Part shown: in pieces, positions 1 to 8,563 of the stretch
How the letters are laid out: every line of letters starts with the position of its first letter
How positions within the stretch are numbered: the first letter of the stretch is position 1
Assembly (NCBI RefSeq): GCF_020829645.1
Contig: NZ_JAIVFS010000040.1
Span: forward strand, 1 to 64,000
Reading direction: 5' to 3'
DNA length: 64,000 bases
Source of the DNA: Nostoc mirabile CHAB5784
GTDB lineage: Bacteria; Cyanobacteriota; Cyanobacteriia; Cyanobacteriales; Nostocaceae
Translations under genes and position numbers: made by a program
The notes under the pieces: model-generated
Told to the model about the DNA's origin: nothing
Database searches by the model: none
Seen by the model: only the letters and a program-made list of their open reading frames with translations

Positions 1-114
1 GGCGGCTACCTAGAACATCGAAGCAAAACACCAATTGGTATCCAGGTACTGTGGCGAGGTTGGTTAAAATTACACGACCTCTGTGAAGGTTGGCAGCTTG
101 CAAAACAGACTTAA
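1..114 (+). pseudogene. C-terminal fragment of an IS4-like DDE transposase
   Basis: The frame open from base 1 ends with TAA at 112-114 and contains GIQVLWRGWLKLHDLCEGW, which I recognise as the extreme C-terminus of IS4/Tn5-type DDE transposases of cyanobacteria. The rest lies outside the window or is lost, so completeness cannot be judged. The AI-2E transporter remnant begins immediately after it in another frame, so this is probably the edge of an insertion into that transporter gene. No terminal inverted repeat or target duplication can be seen from one end. Confidence 0.65.
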
Positions 115-116
115 CG

Positions 117-344
117 GGAAAAGTCAGGTTCGCTCCCAGGTTACTTGGCAACTTTATTGGGCTGAATCCCATCTGGATTTTCGTAGCTATTTTGATGGGA
201 TTTGAGATTGCTGGGTTGTTGGGGACACTTGTTGCTGTTCCCATTGCTGGTACTATTAAAGGCACTTTCGATGCCATCAAGAGCGGTAAGCCAAGTGACT
301 TTGTATCAACTGTCACTATTGCTCATGACTCGCCCCCTGATTAA
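117..344 (+). pseudogene. AI-2E family transporter, C-terminal remnant
   Basis: The frame carries GLNPIWIFVAILMGFEIAGL and then LLGTLVAVPIAGTIKGTFDA, the conserved last membrane segments of AI-2E (PerM-type) transporters, followed by a short polar tail. Family members have about 350 residues and 7-8 membrane segments; only about 70 residues remain. The frame can be read from TTG at 90, but the homology starts about residue 18, directly after the transposase tail, so the open start is an accident of the junction. It is not expected to make a functional transporter. Confidence 0.7.
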
Positions 345-526
345 GGCGGCAGGGGGAGTTAAACAATTCGCAATTCGCAATTCGCAATGACGCTCCAGGA
401 TGAGCTAACGCTACGCTAACGCAATTACGTTTTGTAATGGGGATTTTATATTAGGCGTTCAATTCGTGCTGCCTGTCTTGCTGGGGAATTAAACCCTTAA
501 ACTTTGTTAAAACTTGAAGGTGACTT

Positions 527-736
527 CAGAAGCTCAACGTTCACCCTCAGAAGCTCAACTTCCACCCTCAGAAGCTCAACTTCCACCTTCAGAAGCTCAA
601 CGTTCACCTTCAGAAGCTCAACGTTCACCTTCAGAAGCTCAACGTTCACCCTCAGAAGCTCAACTTCCACCCTCAGAAGCTCAACTTCCACCTTCAGAAG
701 CTCAACGTTCACCCTCAGAAGCTCAACTTTGAGCCT
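527..736. repeat. 21-bp tandem array, 10 units
   Basis: Ten head-to-tail units of exactly 21 bp, of the form CAGAAGCTCAAC followed by GTTCACCCT, TTCCACCCT, TTCCACCTT or GTTCACCTT. The unit order of copies 1-3 is repeated in copies 6-8, so a block was duplicated as a whole. Because 21 is divisible by three, long frames stay open on both strands; they are heptapeptide artefacts with no start signals. Between the array and scpA there is one inverted-repeat element and about 200 bp of AT-rich DNA in which I see nothing else. Confidence 0.95.
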
Positions 737-783
737 TTGAGGGTGAACTTTCAAGTTCTAACTCCCTATGCCCAATACCTAAA

Positions 784-876
784 TAGGACTTACGCAAGAG
801 TTACGGAATAACGAACCACAGAGGCGCAGAGTACACGGAGAAATCAGAGTTTGAGAGATATTTTGCGTAAGTCCTA
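784..876. repeat. MITE-like element, TIR TAGGACTTACGCAA (copy 1)
   Basis: A 93-bp element bounded by perfect 14-bp inverted repeats TAGGACTTACGCAA / TTGCGTAAGTCCTA. Its interior (GAACCACAGAGGCGCAGAG ... GAAATCAGAGTTTGAGAG) recurs at 12481 and 53772, where an extra segment is inserted after CAGAG. It serves as the uninterrupted reference copy for those nested events. Confidence 0.9.
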
Positions 877-1077
877 CTAAAATCAAAAGTTGCACAATCT
901 GATCTCACAATTCACAATGGTGATTGATTACAAATTTCAGGGGATACTGCCAGCAGGCAATTCCTGAATAAAATAAGCGCAAGGGAATTCATAAAGTACA
1001 CGCTTTGCCAATAGTCAATGAGTTTAGTGTTGAATTTACGGTCTTTTGATTCTCATTAATTAACTTAGAACCCGTTA

Positions 1078-1908
1078 ATGGAAGCTTCCGAGCTATTAGA
1101 AACAATCACACTCCTGATTTACCAAGCCCAACAGGGAGAAATTGACCCTTGGGATGTCCAAGTGATTGAGGTGATTGACCGTTACTTAGAACTGATGGCA
1201 CCGGAGGCAATAGGAAGAGGTTATGAATCCGACTTGTCTCAATCTGGACAGGCTTTTTTGTCAGCATCAATGCTGGTATTATTCAAAGCCAATACCTTGA
1301 TGCAATTGTCAACAGTAGGAGATGTCCAGGATGGTGTAGTAGATGATTCCCTATTGGAAGATGAAGACGGAATATCACATCAGGGTCATCGTCTACCATT
1401 AGAACGGCAATTGCGTCGTCGTGCATCGGCAATGCCGCCACCAAAGCGCCGTGTGACTCTGCAAGAGTTAATTAAGCAATTGCAGATTATGGCGAACCAG
1501 CTAAAACAGGTAGAAAAAGTCAGCAAACCTATTCGTCCCAGACGGTTGCCTAGCGTCCAAAGTATGCGGGAGGCGCTGGAGTTAGCTCACCAGGAAAATC
1601 TGACGGAAGTAGCTAGGGAACTGGAGCAGGTGTTGAATGTGTCGGCAAGGGAGCTAAATTTAGAACAAAATTGGTTGAATCTAGAACAACTTGTAGAGTT
1701 GTGGACTCAGACAAAGCATCTCAACCAAAATGGCTCTGGACATGATTCTAAACACAGTCATTTAGTTAGCGTTTTCTGGGCGCTACTGTTACTCTCGGCT
1801 CAATCGAAAGTAGAGCTATTTCAAGAGGAGTTTTACCATGAGATTAAAATTCGGCTACTTACAGATTCAGCTAAGACTGGTAAACCTTTTGAGGAGTCGA
1901 TGAACTAA
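1078..1908 (+). CDS. scpA: Segregation and condensation protein A
   Basis: A 276-residue protein with the N-terminal ScpA signature (LLIYQAQQGEIDPWDVQVIE) and the following helical segment FLSASMLVLFKANTLM. ScpA is the kleisin subunit of the bacterial SMC-ScpA-ScpB condensin that organises newly replicated chromosomes in the cytoplasm. The middle (about residues 95-160) is polar and charged, as in cyanobacterial members, and the C-terminus (EFYHEIKIRLLTDSA) fits the winged-helix end. Length is normal. No scpB lies in the window. The ATG at 1078 gives the family start; no strong Shine-Dalgarno is visible. The gene stands alone, with repeat DNA upstream. Confidence 0.9.
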   Translation: MEASELLETITLLIYQAQQGEIDPWDVQVIEVIDRYLELMAPEAIGRGYESDLSQSGQAFLSASMLVLFKANTLMQLSTVGDVQDGVVDDSLLEDEDGISHQGHRLPLERQLRRRASAMPPPKRRVTLQELIKQLQIMANQLKQVEKVSKPIRPRRLPSVQSMREALELAHQENLTEVARELEQVLNVSARELNLEQNWLNLEQLVELWTQTKHLNQNGSGHDSKHSHLVSVFWALLLLSAQSKVELFQEEFYHEIKIRLLTDSAKTGKPFEESMN

Positions 1909-2139
1909 AAAAGTGATAAGTAGCTTTACAGATAATTTATAGATTTTTGATTCAGTCCCAAAATCCGAGTAAATTGAAAAGATAAGCGATCGCTTGTCAT
2001 CTAAGTATACCTATGGTTGCAATAACCACTAAATTCCTGTTATCCCTGTTTAAGGGATAACTTAGAGCAGAAATAAAAACTGATGATTAAGTATCACTCG
2101 ATGAAAGTAAACTGGCTTGTGGTTGAGGAATAAATTTTT

Positions 2140-3309
2140 ATGAAAGCGATGATTCTCGCGGCTGGCAAGGGTACTCGCGTGCGTCCGATTACCTATACAA
2201 TTCCCAAACCAATGATTCCCATCCTGCAAAAGCCAGTGATGGAGTTCTTGCTGGAACTGTTACGCCGACATGGATTTGACCAGATTATGGTCAACGTTAG
2301 TCATTTGGCTGAGGAAATAGAAAACTATTTTCGTGACGGTCAGAGGTTTGGGGTGCAAATTGCCTATTCCTTTGAAGGGAAAATTGATGACAACGGTAAA
2401 CTGGAAGGCGAAGCAATAGGTTCAGCTGGAGGGATGCGGCGCATCCAAGACTTCTCACCGTTTTTTGACGATACCTTTGTGGTGTTGTGCGGTGATGCTT
2501 TAATTGATTTGGATTTAACTGCGGCGGTTAAATGGCATAGAGCTAGAGGCTCGATCGCTACTATTATTACAAAATCTGTCCCCAAGGAAGAAGTTTCTAG
2601 CTACGGTGTGGTGGTCACTGACGAAGAGGGGCGTGTTAAAGCTTTCCAAGAAAAACCTTCAACTGAAGAAGCCCTCAGCACCAACATCAATACAGGTATT
2701 TACATCTTTGAGCCAGAGGTGTTTAACTATATCCCCTCTGGTGTCGAATATGACATTGGTGGCCAATTGTTTCCCAAATTGGTGGAAATCAAAGCCCCCT
2801 TCTACGCCATCCCTATGGACTTTGAATGGGTAGATATTGGTAAAGTACCAGATTATTGGCGGGCGATTCGCGGTGTACTGCTGGGTGAAATCAAGAATGT
2901 GCAAATTCCTGGTCATGAAGTCGCCCCTGGCATCTACACTGGCTTAAATGTCGCCGTAAATTGGGACAAAGTGGATATCACTGGCCCGGTTTATATTGGC
3001 GGGATGACGAGAATAGAAGACGGAGCAAAAATTGTTGGCCCAGCGATGATTGGCCCTAATTGTTGGATATGTAGTGGCGCAACAGTCGAAAACAGCGTGA
3101 TTTTTGAATGGTCGCGCCTGGGGCCAGGAGTGCGTTTAGTCGATAAGCTGGTGTTTGGACGTTATTGTGTGGATAAAACTGGCGCTGCAATAGATGTTCA
3201 AGCGGCTGCTCTAGACTGGCTGATTACCGATGCCCGTCAGACTCCGCCATCACATACGCCTCTTGAGTTACAAGCGATAGAGGAATTGTTGGGGACAAAT
3301 GTAAATTAG
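2140..3309 (+). CDS. Sugar-phosphate nucleotidylyltransferase (mannose-1-phosphate guanylyltransferase-like)
   Basis: A 389-residue enzyme opening with the nucleotide-binding signature LAAGKGTRVRP and the KPM segment of the NTP-transferase fold (residues 1-235). Metal-ligand and sugar-binding landmarks follow: VLCGDALIDLDL near residue 115, FQEKP near 170, NTGIYIFEPEV near 185 and FEWVDIGKVPDYW near 228. The C-terminal 130 residues have hexapeptide-like repeats (VYIGGMTRIEDGAKIVGPAM), a left-handed beta-helix. Such enzymes make NDP-sugars from sugar-1-phosphate and NTP; cyanobacterial orthologues are annotated as GDP-mannose or glucose-type enzymes. The substrate cannot be read from sequence. 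It converges on speA. Confidence 0.85.
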   Translation: MKAMILAAGKGTRVRPITYTIPKPMIPILQKPVMEFLLELLRRHGFDQIMVNVSHLAEEIENYFRDGQRFGVQIAYSFEGKIDDNGKLEGEAIGSAGGMRRIQDFSPFFDDTFVVLCGDALIDLDLTAAVKWHRARGSIATIITKSVPKEEVSSYGVVVTDEEGRVKAFQEKPSTEEALSTNINTGIYIFEPEVFNYIPSGVEYDIGGQLFPKLVEIKAPFYAIPMDFEWVDIGKVPDYWRAIRGVLLGEIKNVQIPGHEVAPGIYTGLNVAVNWDKVDITGPVYIGGMTRIEDGAKIVGPAMIGPNCWICSGATVENSVIFEWSRLGPGVRLVDKLVFGRYCVDKTGAAIDVQAAALDWLITDARQTPPSHTPLELQAIEELLGTNVN

Positions 3310-3315
3310 GGAATA

Positions 3316-3361
3316 GGGTATAGGGAACAGGGAACAGGGAATAAATTTGTAACCTATACCC
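3316..3361. terminator. Inverted repeat between convergent genes
   Basis: GGGTATAGG at 3316-3324 pairs with CCTATACCC at 3353-3361, with a second CCTATACCC just downstream at 3367-3375. It lies in the 65-bp gap between the convergent nucleotidylyltransferase and speA genes and could stop transcription in both directions. There is no clear T run, so a function as terminator is inferred from position. Confidence 0.4.
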
Positions 3362-3374
3362 TGTAACCTATACC

Positions 3375-5390
3375 CTAACTATTTAAGTACGTATATCTTC
3401 TGAGACTTTGCTCGTAGGTTTGTAGCAGTCGCTGAGATTCCGCTAGGGTGATGCGCTTTTCTTCTAATGCTTTCTCGCAACGCTGGCGAATGTTTTCCAC
3501 CATATCTTCGGAGTCATACTGAACGTAGCTTACCACTTCGCTCATGGTGTCGCCTTTGACAATGTGTTCAATCTGGTAGCCTTTGGGCGTCAATTGAATG
3601 TGAACGGCGTTAGTATCACCAAATAGGTTGTGCAAATTGCCCATAATTTCCTGGTAAGCTCCATTTAGGAACATTCCCAAATAATAGGGTTCTCCGGGCT
3701 TGTAGGTGTGCAACTCTAAAACCGATTTGACATCGCGCAGGTCAATAAAGCGGTCGATTTTACCATCACTATCGCAGGTGAGGTCTGCCAAAATTCCCCG
3801 CCGCGTTGGTTCTTCATCCAAGCGGTGGATTGGCATGATTGGGAATAGTTGATCGATCGCCCAGCAATCTGGTGCTGATTGAAACACTGACATATTCACG
3901 TAGTAGATGGAAGCCATGATTTTTTCTAGGTCTTCCAGTTCATCGGGTACGTATTCTTGCTGTCTAGTGATGTTGAGAATTTTCTGACAACAAGCCCAGT
4001 AGAGGCGTTCGGCTTTGGCTCGTTCTCTGAGGCGTAATATTCCTAAGTTGAAGCGGCTGATGGCTTCTTCTTTGAATTGTGCAGCGTCGTGGTACAACTC
4101 TTGGTAATTCTCTTGGTTAATCGATTGGTAGCTTTCCCAAAGATAATTAATTATTGGAGATTCTCCCTCTTGTGGTGGTTCTGGTGAATCGAGAGGGACA
4201 TCACTAGTACTAAGAACATCAAAAATCAGCACCGACTGATGGGAAGCGATCGCTCGTCCACTTTCACTAATCAGTGTTGGTACGGGAATCTGCCGCTCTG
4301 CACAGGTATCTTTTAACTCTGCCACAATGTCGTTGGCATAGTTCTGCATGTTGTAATTTTTCGATGCATAGAAGTTGGTTTGGGAGCCATCATAATCTAC
4401 GCCCAAGCCGCCGCCAACATCAAGGTATTTCATATCCGCCCCCAGCATGGACAATTCCACATAAATGCGGCTGGCTTCTTGGATAGCATCTTTAATCACA
4501 TTAATGGCAGAGATTTGGGAGCCGATGTGAAAGTGCATTAACTGCAAAGAATCGAGCAGGTTAGCTTCCCGTAACTTGTCAACAGCCTCGATTACTTCAG
4601 GCATTGTCAAACCAAATTTAGCGCGATCGCCACTAGAGGCTCCCCAACGTCCCATACCTTGGGTACTGAGTTTAGCTCGAACGCCTAATATCGGCTTAAT
4701 ACCTAACTGGCGATTGGCATCGATCACCAAATCAACCTCTTCAATCTGTTCTAAGACGATGATTGGTGTTTGCCCTAATCTTTGGGCTAACATTGCCGTT
4801 TCGATGTATTCTCGGTCTTTGTAGCCGTTGCAAACTAACAATGCTCCTGGTGTATCCAGGACAGCCAGAGCAATCATTAATTCTGGCTTGGAACCGGCTT
4901 CTAAACCAAATTGATGGGGTTTGCCAAACTTGACTAAATCCTCAATCAAATGCCGTTCTTGGTTGCATTTGACGGGAAACACGCCACGGTAGACACCAGG
5001 GTAATTATAGCGAGCGATCGCTTTAGCAAAACAAGCATTCAACCGCTCAATCCGGTCTTCTAAAATATCGGAAAAGCGAATCAACATGGGAAGTCCCAAG
5101 TTGCGCTGCTTCATGGCGTTGACCAATTCAAACAAGTCTAGAGAACCCCCGCGATCGCCCTTGGGTGACACGGTAACGTGTCCAGCAGCGCTAATAGAAA
5201 AATAAGGTTGTCCCCAACCTTCAATCCGGTATAAGGCTTCACTATCCTCAATTTTCCAGGAGCGAGGTAAATCTCCTGTGGTAGGACTAGGTGGTAACAG
5301 CTTTTTTTGCTTATGATTTTTCACTTCTTTGTGTCCATTGGACGGTACTGGTACCACCTCGTCAGATGTAGTAGTTGAATCAACACCCAT
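3375..5390 (-). CDS. speA: Biosynthetic arginine decarboxylase
   Basis: A 671-residue PLP enzyme of the SpeA family, which converts arginine to agmatine for polyamine synthesis. The PLP-binding lysine is K141 in FPVKCNQERHL. Further landmarks are the FGLEAGSKPEL segment, HFHIGSQISAI, the GGGLGVDYDGS phosphate-binding loop near residue 330, the SESGRA motif, and LGMFLNGAYQEIMG near the C-terminus. Full length for the family (about 630-680 residues), with a low-complexity N-terminal 40 residues. The start is the ATG at 5390 in MGVDSTTTSDE. It is transcribed leftward, convergent with the sugar nucleotidylyltransferase and divergent from ndk, with heptamer repeats in the divergent gap. Confidence 0.95.
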   Translation of the reverse strand: MGVDSTTTSDEVVPVPSNGHKEVKNHKQKKLLPPSPTTGDLPRSWKIEDSEALYRIEGWGQPYFSISAAGHVTVSPKGDRGGSLDLFELVNAMKQRNLGLPMLIRFSDILEDRIERLNACFAKAIARYNYPGVYRGVFPVKCNQERHLIEDLVKFGKPHQFGLEAGSKPELMIALAVLDTPGALLVCNGYKDREYIETAMLAQRLGQTPIIVLEQIEEVDLVIDANRQLGIKPILGVRAKLSTQGMGRWGASSGDRAKFGLTMPEVIEAVDKLREANLLDSLQLMHFHIGSQISAINVIKDAIQEASRIYVELSMLGADMKYLDVGGGLGVDYDGSQTNFYASKNYNMQNYANDIVAELKDTCAERQIPVPTLISESGRAIASHQSVLIFDVLSTSDVPLDSPEPPQEGESPIINYLWESYQSINQENYQELYHDAAQFKEEAISRFNLGILRLRERAKAERLYWACCQKILNITRQQEYVPDELEDLEKIMASIYYVNMSVFQSAPDCWAIDQLFPIMPIHRLDEEPTRRGILADLTCDSDGKIDRFIDLRDVKSVLELHTYKPGEPYYLGMFLNGAYQEIMGNLHNLFGDTNAVHIQLTPKGYQIEHIVKGDTMSEVVSYVQYDSEDMVENIRQRCEKALEEKRITLAESQRLLQTYEQSLRRYTYLNS

Positions 5391-5489
5391 TTCTTCCTAA
5401 CCTCTGTTTTTCACCCACGAATTAACAATTTAACGCATTCATTTGGGAACGTATATGCACCCAAAGATAATTTCTGAGATAAACTCTGA

Positions 5490-5556
5490 TTGGTCATTAG
5501 TCATTGGTCATTGGTCATTAGTCATTAGTCATTAGTCATTGGTCATTGGTCATTAG
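5490..5556. repeat. Heptanucleotide tandem repeats (STRR type)
   Basis: About nine 7-bp units alternating ATTAGTC and ATTGGTC. Short tandemly repeated heptamers of this kind are an established feature of heterocystous cyanobacterial genomes. It lies in the divergent speA-ndk gap, followed by the diverged series TGACAAAGGACAAATGACAA up to the ndk start. Confidence 0.9.
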
Positions 5557-5666
5557 TGGAAAACCCTTAAACTCAAGACAGAAAATGACAAAGGACAAAG
5601 GACAAATGACAATTGACAAATGACAATTGACAAAATAAAAAATTCATTAAGTTTTTGGAGATAACT

Positions 5667-6116
5667 TTGGAACGCACATTCTTAGCAATTAAGCCAGATG
5701 GAGTACAACGGGGATTAGTGGGGGAAATTATCCGTCGCTTTGAAACTAAAGGTTTTACCCTAGTTGGTTTAAAGTTCCTCAAAGTCAGTCGGGAATTGGC
5801 TGAACAACACTATGATGTTCACCGGGAACGTCCGTTTTTTGCTGGTCTAGTCGAATTTATCACTTCTAGCCCAGTGATAGCGATGGTATGGGAAGGTGAT
5901 GGCGTTGTTGCATCTGCCAGAAAGATTATTGGTGCGACAAACCCCTTAACAGCAGAGCCGGGAACGATTCGGGGCGATTTTGGTCTGAATATTGGTCGCA
6001 ACTTAATCCACGGTTCTGATGCTCAAGAAACCGCGCAACGGGAAATAGCCCTATGGTTTAAGGATGAAGAATTAGTGAATTGGCAACCACACTTAACGCC
6101 TTGGTTGCACGAGTAA
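5667..6116 (+). CDS. ndk: Nucleoside diphosphate kinase
   Basis: A 149-residue Ndk. It transfers the terminal phosphate of ATP to other nucleoside diphosphates through a phosphohistidine, here H115 in NLIHGSDAQE. Nucleotide-binding signatures are intact (AIKPDGVQRGLVGEI at the N-terminus, ATNPLTAEPGTIRGDF before the active site). I place the start at TTG 5667 (MERTFLAIKPDG) because this is the conserved N-terminus and GGAG lies 6 nt upstream at 5657-5660; a longer TTG-initiated frame from 5655 would begin inside that ribosome site. It is a single gene, followed by a palindromic repeat. Confidence 0.95.
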   Translation: MERTFLAIKPDGVQRGLVGEIIRRFETKGFTLVGLKFLKVSRELAEQHYDVHRERPFFAGLVEFITSSPVIAMVWEGDGVVASARKIIGATNPLTAEPGTIRGDFGLNIGRNLIHGSDAQETAQREIALWFKDEELVNWQPHLTPWLHE

Positions 6117-6121
6117 TGGGG

Positions 6122-6141
6122 AGACGCGATTAATCGCGTCT
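6122..6141. repeat. 20-bp palindrome AGACGCGATTAATCGCGTCT
   Basis: A perfect palindrome 5 bp after the ndk stop. The same 20 bp occurs at 39806-39825 and 39928-39947, and a close relative (TGAGACGCGATA..TATCGCGTCTCA) at 59598-59623. It is a dispersed intergenic repeat that here could act as a hairpin at the transcript end. Confidence 0.85.
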
Positions 6142-6170
6142 GTACAAAAGTTAGGAGTTAAAAATTTCTC

Positions 6171-6365
6171 ATATCATGTCTGCTTGATTACTTATTAAAC
6201 CCGAATCACCCCACCCCGACAATCGTCGCTTTGTCTCCCCTCCTGCTTGCGGGGAGGGGAGATTTTGGGGAGCCAGTGCGGTCTTGGGGTCTCCCCAAGT
6301 GGAGCCGGATAGCGTGTGGGGTGCAATGACTGTGGGAATCATAACTAATTATGCGGACATGATAT
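6171..6365. repeat. MITE-like element, TIR ATATCATGTC (copy 1) with nested insert
   Basis: Bounded by ATATCATGTC and GGACATGATAT. Related copies lie at 10080, 12306 and 51355. This copy carries an extra segment, about 6271-6315, starting AGCCAGTGCGGTCTTGGGG and containing the hairpin TTGGGGTCTCCCCAA; a near-identical segment is inserted in a different element at about 63706. The outer element lies between ndk and the terC-like gene. Confidence 0.8.
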
Positions 6366-6389
6366 CACTCCTGACTCCTAACTCCTCAC

Positions 6390-7112
6390 TTACTTCGAGA
6401 CTTCGCTCTTTTCTGGTTCTACTTGGGGTAATTCAGTGCCAACACGCTTGGAAAATCCCCAGCCTAAAATCAGGAAGATCGCAGCAATCATTATCCATTC
6501 TGGTGGAACTAAACTATCGTTCACCACTTTCAACAACAAGCGCAAGCCTACCAACGCTACAGTTACATAGCCTGCGTCTTCTAGGTTTTCATATTCGTCT
6601 AGCCAACGGATAAACAATCCCGCCATGAATCGCAGCGTAATAATACCAATTGTTGCACCCGTCAGCACTAGCCATTTTTCTTGAGAAACTGCGATCGCAG
6701 TTGTCACGCTATCCAAAGAAAATGCCAAATCTGTAAATGCAATCACGGGTATTGCTTGCAACAATGAATTAAAACGCGGCCCGTGATGGTGATCGTCTTC
6801 ACTTTGTTGAGAGGTAAAGTGTTGGAATACCAACCACAGCAGATAAGCAGCGCCCAATAATTCAAATTGCCAGAATTTTTGCACCCAAGTGGCAGTTAGA
6901 ATCAAGGTGATTCGCAGCACATAAGCAACGACTAAACCAAAGTTCAAAGCTCTACGCTCAAGTTCTTTATCTTCTAGCCCCCTTGCGATCGCAGCCAGGG
7001 CGATGGCATTGTCGGCAGATAACAGCGCCTCTAAAAGCACCAGGATCAGCAGAACTATAGGGGCTTCAACGCTGAAATGAAAGTCGAGGTAATCAAAAAT
7101 TCGGTCTAGCAT
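6390..7112 (-). CDS. TerC family integral membrane protein
   Basis: A 240-residue protein of the TerC type. The diagnostic N-terminal stretch LLEALLSADNAIALAAIARG and the second acidic membrane motif FTDLAFSLDSVTTAIAVS (near residues 127-145) are both present; these paired acidic helices are the hallmark of the family, whose members handle divalent metals (manganese export in characterised relatives) or tellurium resistance. About seven hydrophobic segments are visible. The start at ATG 7112 (MLDRIFDYLDF) fits the family. I looked for a yybP-ykoY manganese riboswitch upstream, often found with TerC genes, and did not recognise one. The actual substrate here is unknown. Confidence 0.85.
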   Translation of the reverse strand: MLDRIFDYLDFHFSVEAPIVLLILVLLEALLSADNAIALAAIARGLEDKELERRALNFGLVVAYVLRITLILTATWVQKFWQFELLGAAYLLWLVFQHFTSQQSEDDHHHGPRFNSLLQAIPVIAFTDLAFSLDSVTTAIAVSQEKWLVLTGATIGIITLRFMAGLFIRWLDEYENLEDAGYVTVALVGLRLLLKVVNDSLVPPEWIMIAAIFLILGWGFSKRVGTELPQVEPEKSEVSK

Positions 7113-7280
7113 TCCGGGTTTCTCAAGCAGAAAAAATTAAAATTTGACAAGAACAGAGATTTGCATATTAAAAAGCGCAATAAATTGCTACTCTAATCCA
7201 GCTTAACGTGGTTGTGGTGCATTTTGAAGAGGGTTAAATGTGTGCGAGCGTAATGCAAGTGGAGTAATTTGCGTATAAGT

Positions 7281-7636
7281 CAATACACCAAAAGTTTTAA
7301 CATCTAGTGAATGCGATCGCAATGGGCTGCTGTCATTTCGCATCCAATACAGTTCAGTTAAGCATTTCTTCCTTCTTTTTCTTCTCTTCCTTTGCGTTCT
7401 TTGCGTTTTCGCGGTTCGTTAAAAAAATTAACTTTGACAAAGAGTTAAGCCTTAGAGGATGTTTTAAAAGTCCTATTGTAGGTATCAAAACGTTCTAGAT
7501 CCTCCTAAATCCCCCGATAAATTGGGGGACTTTGATTCCGGTTCCCCCCTTTTTAAGGGGGGTTAGGGGGGATCAATAAGTGCCTAAAATCACAGCCAAA
7601 TACTTTTAAAACATCCTCTTAACACCAACCGTATTG
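7281..7636. repeat. CAATAC-type element (copy 1), interrupted by another MITE
   Basis: Degenerate ends CAATACACCAAAAG and ..CCAACCGTATTG bound a segment whose right part (AACTTTGACAAAGAGTTAAGCC) matches the 52413 copy. The element is split at 7454/7619 by the GAGGATG element, and joining the flanks restores the sequence order of the 52413 copy. No gene is visible between 7113 and 7685 apart from these repeats. Confidence 0.75.
7455..7618. mobile_element. MITE with 16-bp TIR GAGGATGTTTTAAAAG
   Basis: A 164-bp element with perfect 16-bp inverted repeats GAGGATGTTTTAAAAG (7455-7470) and CTTTTAAAACATCCTC (7603-7618), flanked on both sides by TTA (7452-7454 and 7619-7621), a likely 3-bp target duplication. 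Its interior holds the CCCCCGATAAATTGGGGG and CCCCCCTTTTTAAGGGGGG hairpins that recur at 31730 and 63645. It is non-autonomous, with no transposase. Confidence 0.9.
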
Positions 7637-7685
7637 ATTTCGCATCTAAAATTAGGATATGAGAACAAAAATATGGTAATAGTTT

Positions 7686-7955
7686 ATGAATATTTCCTTA
7701 ACAACCGAGCTTGAGCAGTTCATTCAAAGTCAGGTTGCAAGCGGAAAGTACACCTCAAATGAGGAAGTGATTCTTGCAGGTATTAGGCTGTTAGAGGAAC
7801 GGGAACGTATTTACAAGGGTCGGTTTGAGGAACTGCAAAGAGAAATTATGATTGGGGTTGAGCAACTTGATCGCCAAGAACGACTCGACGGTAGAGAAGT
7901 AATCGAGCAACTGCGTCAAAAGAACCAAGCTTTGAGAAAGACTCAGGCACAATAA
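7686..7955 (+). CDS. ParD-like antitoxin
   Basis: An 89-residue protein beginning MNISLTTELEQFIQSQVASG, the ribbon-helix-helix N-terminus of ParD/CC2985-type antitoxins, followed by EEVILAGIRLLEER and a charged C-terminal tail that would wrap the toxin. It binds the cognate ParE-type toxin and probably autoregulates the operon. Its TAA stop shares a base with the toxin ATG (TAATG), showing translational coupling. The 45 bp from 7651 through the first codons are almost duplicated at 9198, in front of another antitoxin gene. Confidence 0.88.
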   Translation: MNISLTTELEQFIQSQVASGKYTSNEEVILAGIRLLEERERIYKGRFEELQREIMIGVEQLDRQERLDGREVIEQLRQKNQALRKTQAQ

Positions 7956-8248
7956 TGAGTTTATATTTTTTATCGCTCCAAGCTGCAAAAGATTTACAAG
8001 AAATTAACGATTACCTATTTGCTGGAAATCCAGATGTTGCAGATAGATTACTCACACTCATCACTCAAAAGTTGGATACTTTAGCACAGTTTCCCAGTAT
8101 GGGACGTAGACGGGATGAACTTTTACCTGCGTTGCGAAGCTTTCCAGTTGATGATTATTTGATATTTTATCGCCCAATTGCAGAGGGGATTGAAGTTGTG
8201 CGGGTAGTGAGTGGCTACCGCGATTTAGAGGCGCTATTTTCTGATTAA
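7955..8248 (+). CDS. ParE/RelE superfamily toxin
   Basis: A 97-residue protein with the ParE-type fold signature: AAKDLQEINDYL at the N-terminus, FPSMGRRRDELLPALRSFP in the middle and IFYRPIAEGIEVVRVVSGYRD near the C-terminus. ParE members of this family mostly poison DNA gyrase, while RelE members cleave ribosome-bound mRNA; which applies here cannot be read from sequence. The full domain is present and it overlaps the antitoxin stop by one base, so the module looks intact and functional. Confidence 0.88.
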   Translation: MSLYFLSLQAAKDLQEINDYLFAGNPDVADRLLTLITQKLDTLAQFPSMGRRRDELLPALRSFPVDDYLIFYRPIAEGIEVVRVVSGYRDLEALFSD

Positions 8249-8283
8249 AATCACTGCTTTTTGGGTTTAGCACATTGCTCATA

Positions 8284-8480
8284 CGTGTCAACTTAACGTA
8301 AAAGCCATGTCCCGCAAGGAACTAAAGTTCCTTGCTAATAGCGAAAGTCATCTCTTGATGACTAAATAATCCGAAAAATCTTTAGTCTACTTTAGTAGAC
8401 TTTAGCTATTAGCCTAGAACTTTAGTTCCAGGCGGGCGAGTCAGCTAACAGTTAAGCTACTTTTAGCTTAAGTTGACACC
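8284..8480. repeat. About 200-bp MITE-like element, TIR GGTGTCAACTTAA (copy 1, inverted)
   Basis: Ends GTGTCAACTTAA and TTAAGTTGACACC. The interior consists of stem-loops such as GGAACTAAAGTTCC and AGTCTACTTTAGTAGACT. The same element occurs in the opposite orientation at 24739-24938 and 49962-50380. It lies just after the ParE gene; nothing coding is visible in 8249-8563. Confidence 0.85.
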
Positions 8481-8563
8481 AATGCCATTGCTAAACCCTT
8501 ACGACAGATGAAGTTCAAGTAGGGTGCGTTGCGCTGCACGACAACGCACCATCTTGATATGTC

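Noticed and set aside
527..736. CRISPR array
   Set aside because: Units are contiguous 21-bp repeats without spacers of independent sequence, and no cas genes are in the window. The same applies to the other four arrays.
497..754. Three overlapping frames of 72-85 residues with heptapeptide repeats
   Set aside because: They exist on both strands because the 21-bp period is divisible by three; no start signals and no protein family match.
7113..7280. yybP-ykoY (manganese) riboswitch before the TerC-type gene
   Set aside because: I looked for the conserved paired loops on the minus strand and could not recognise them; a covariance-model search would be needed.
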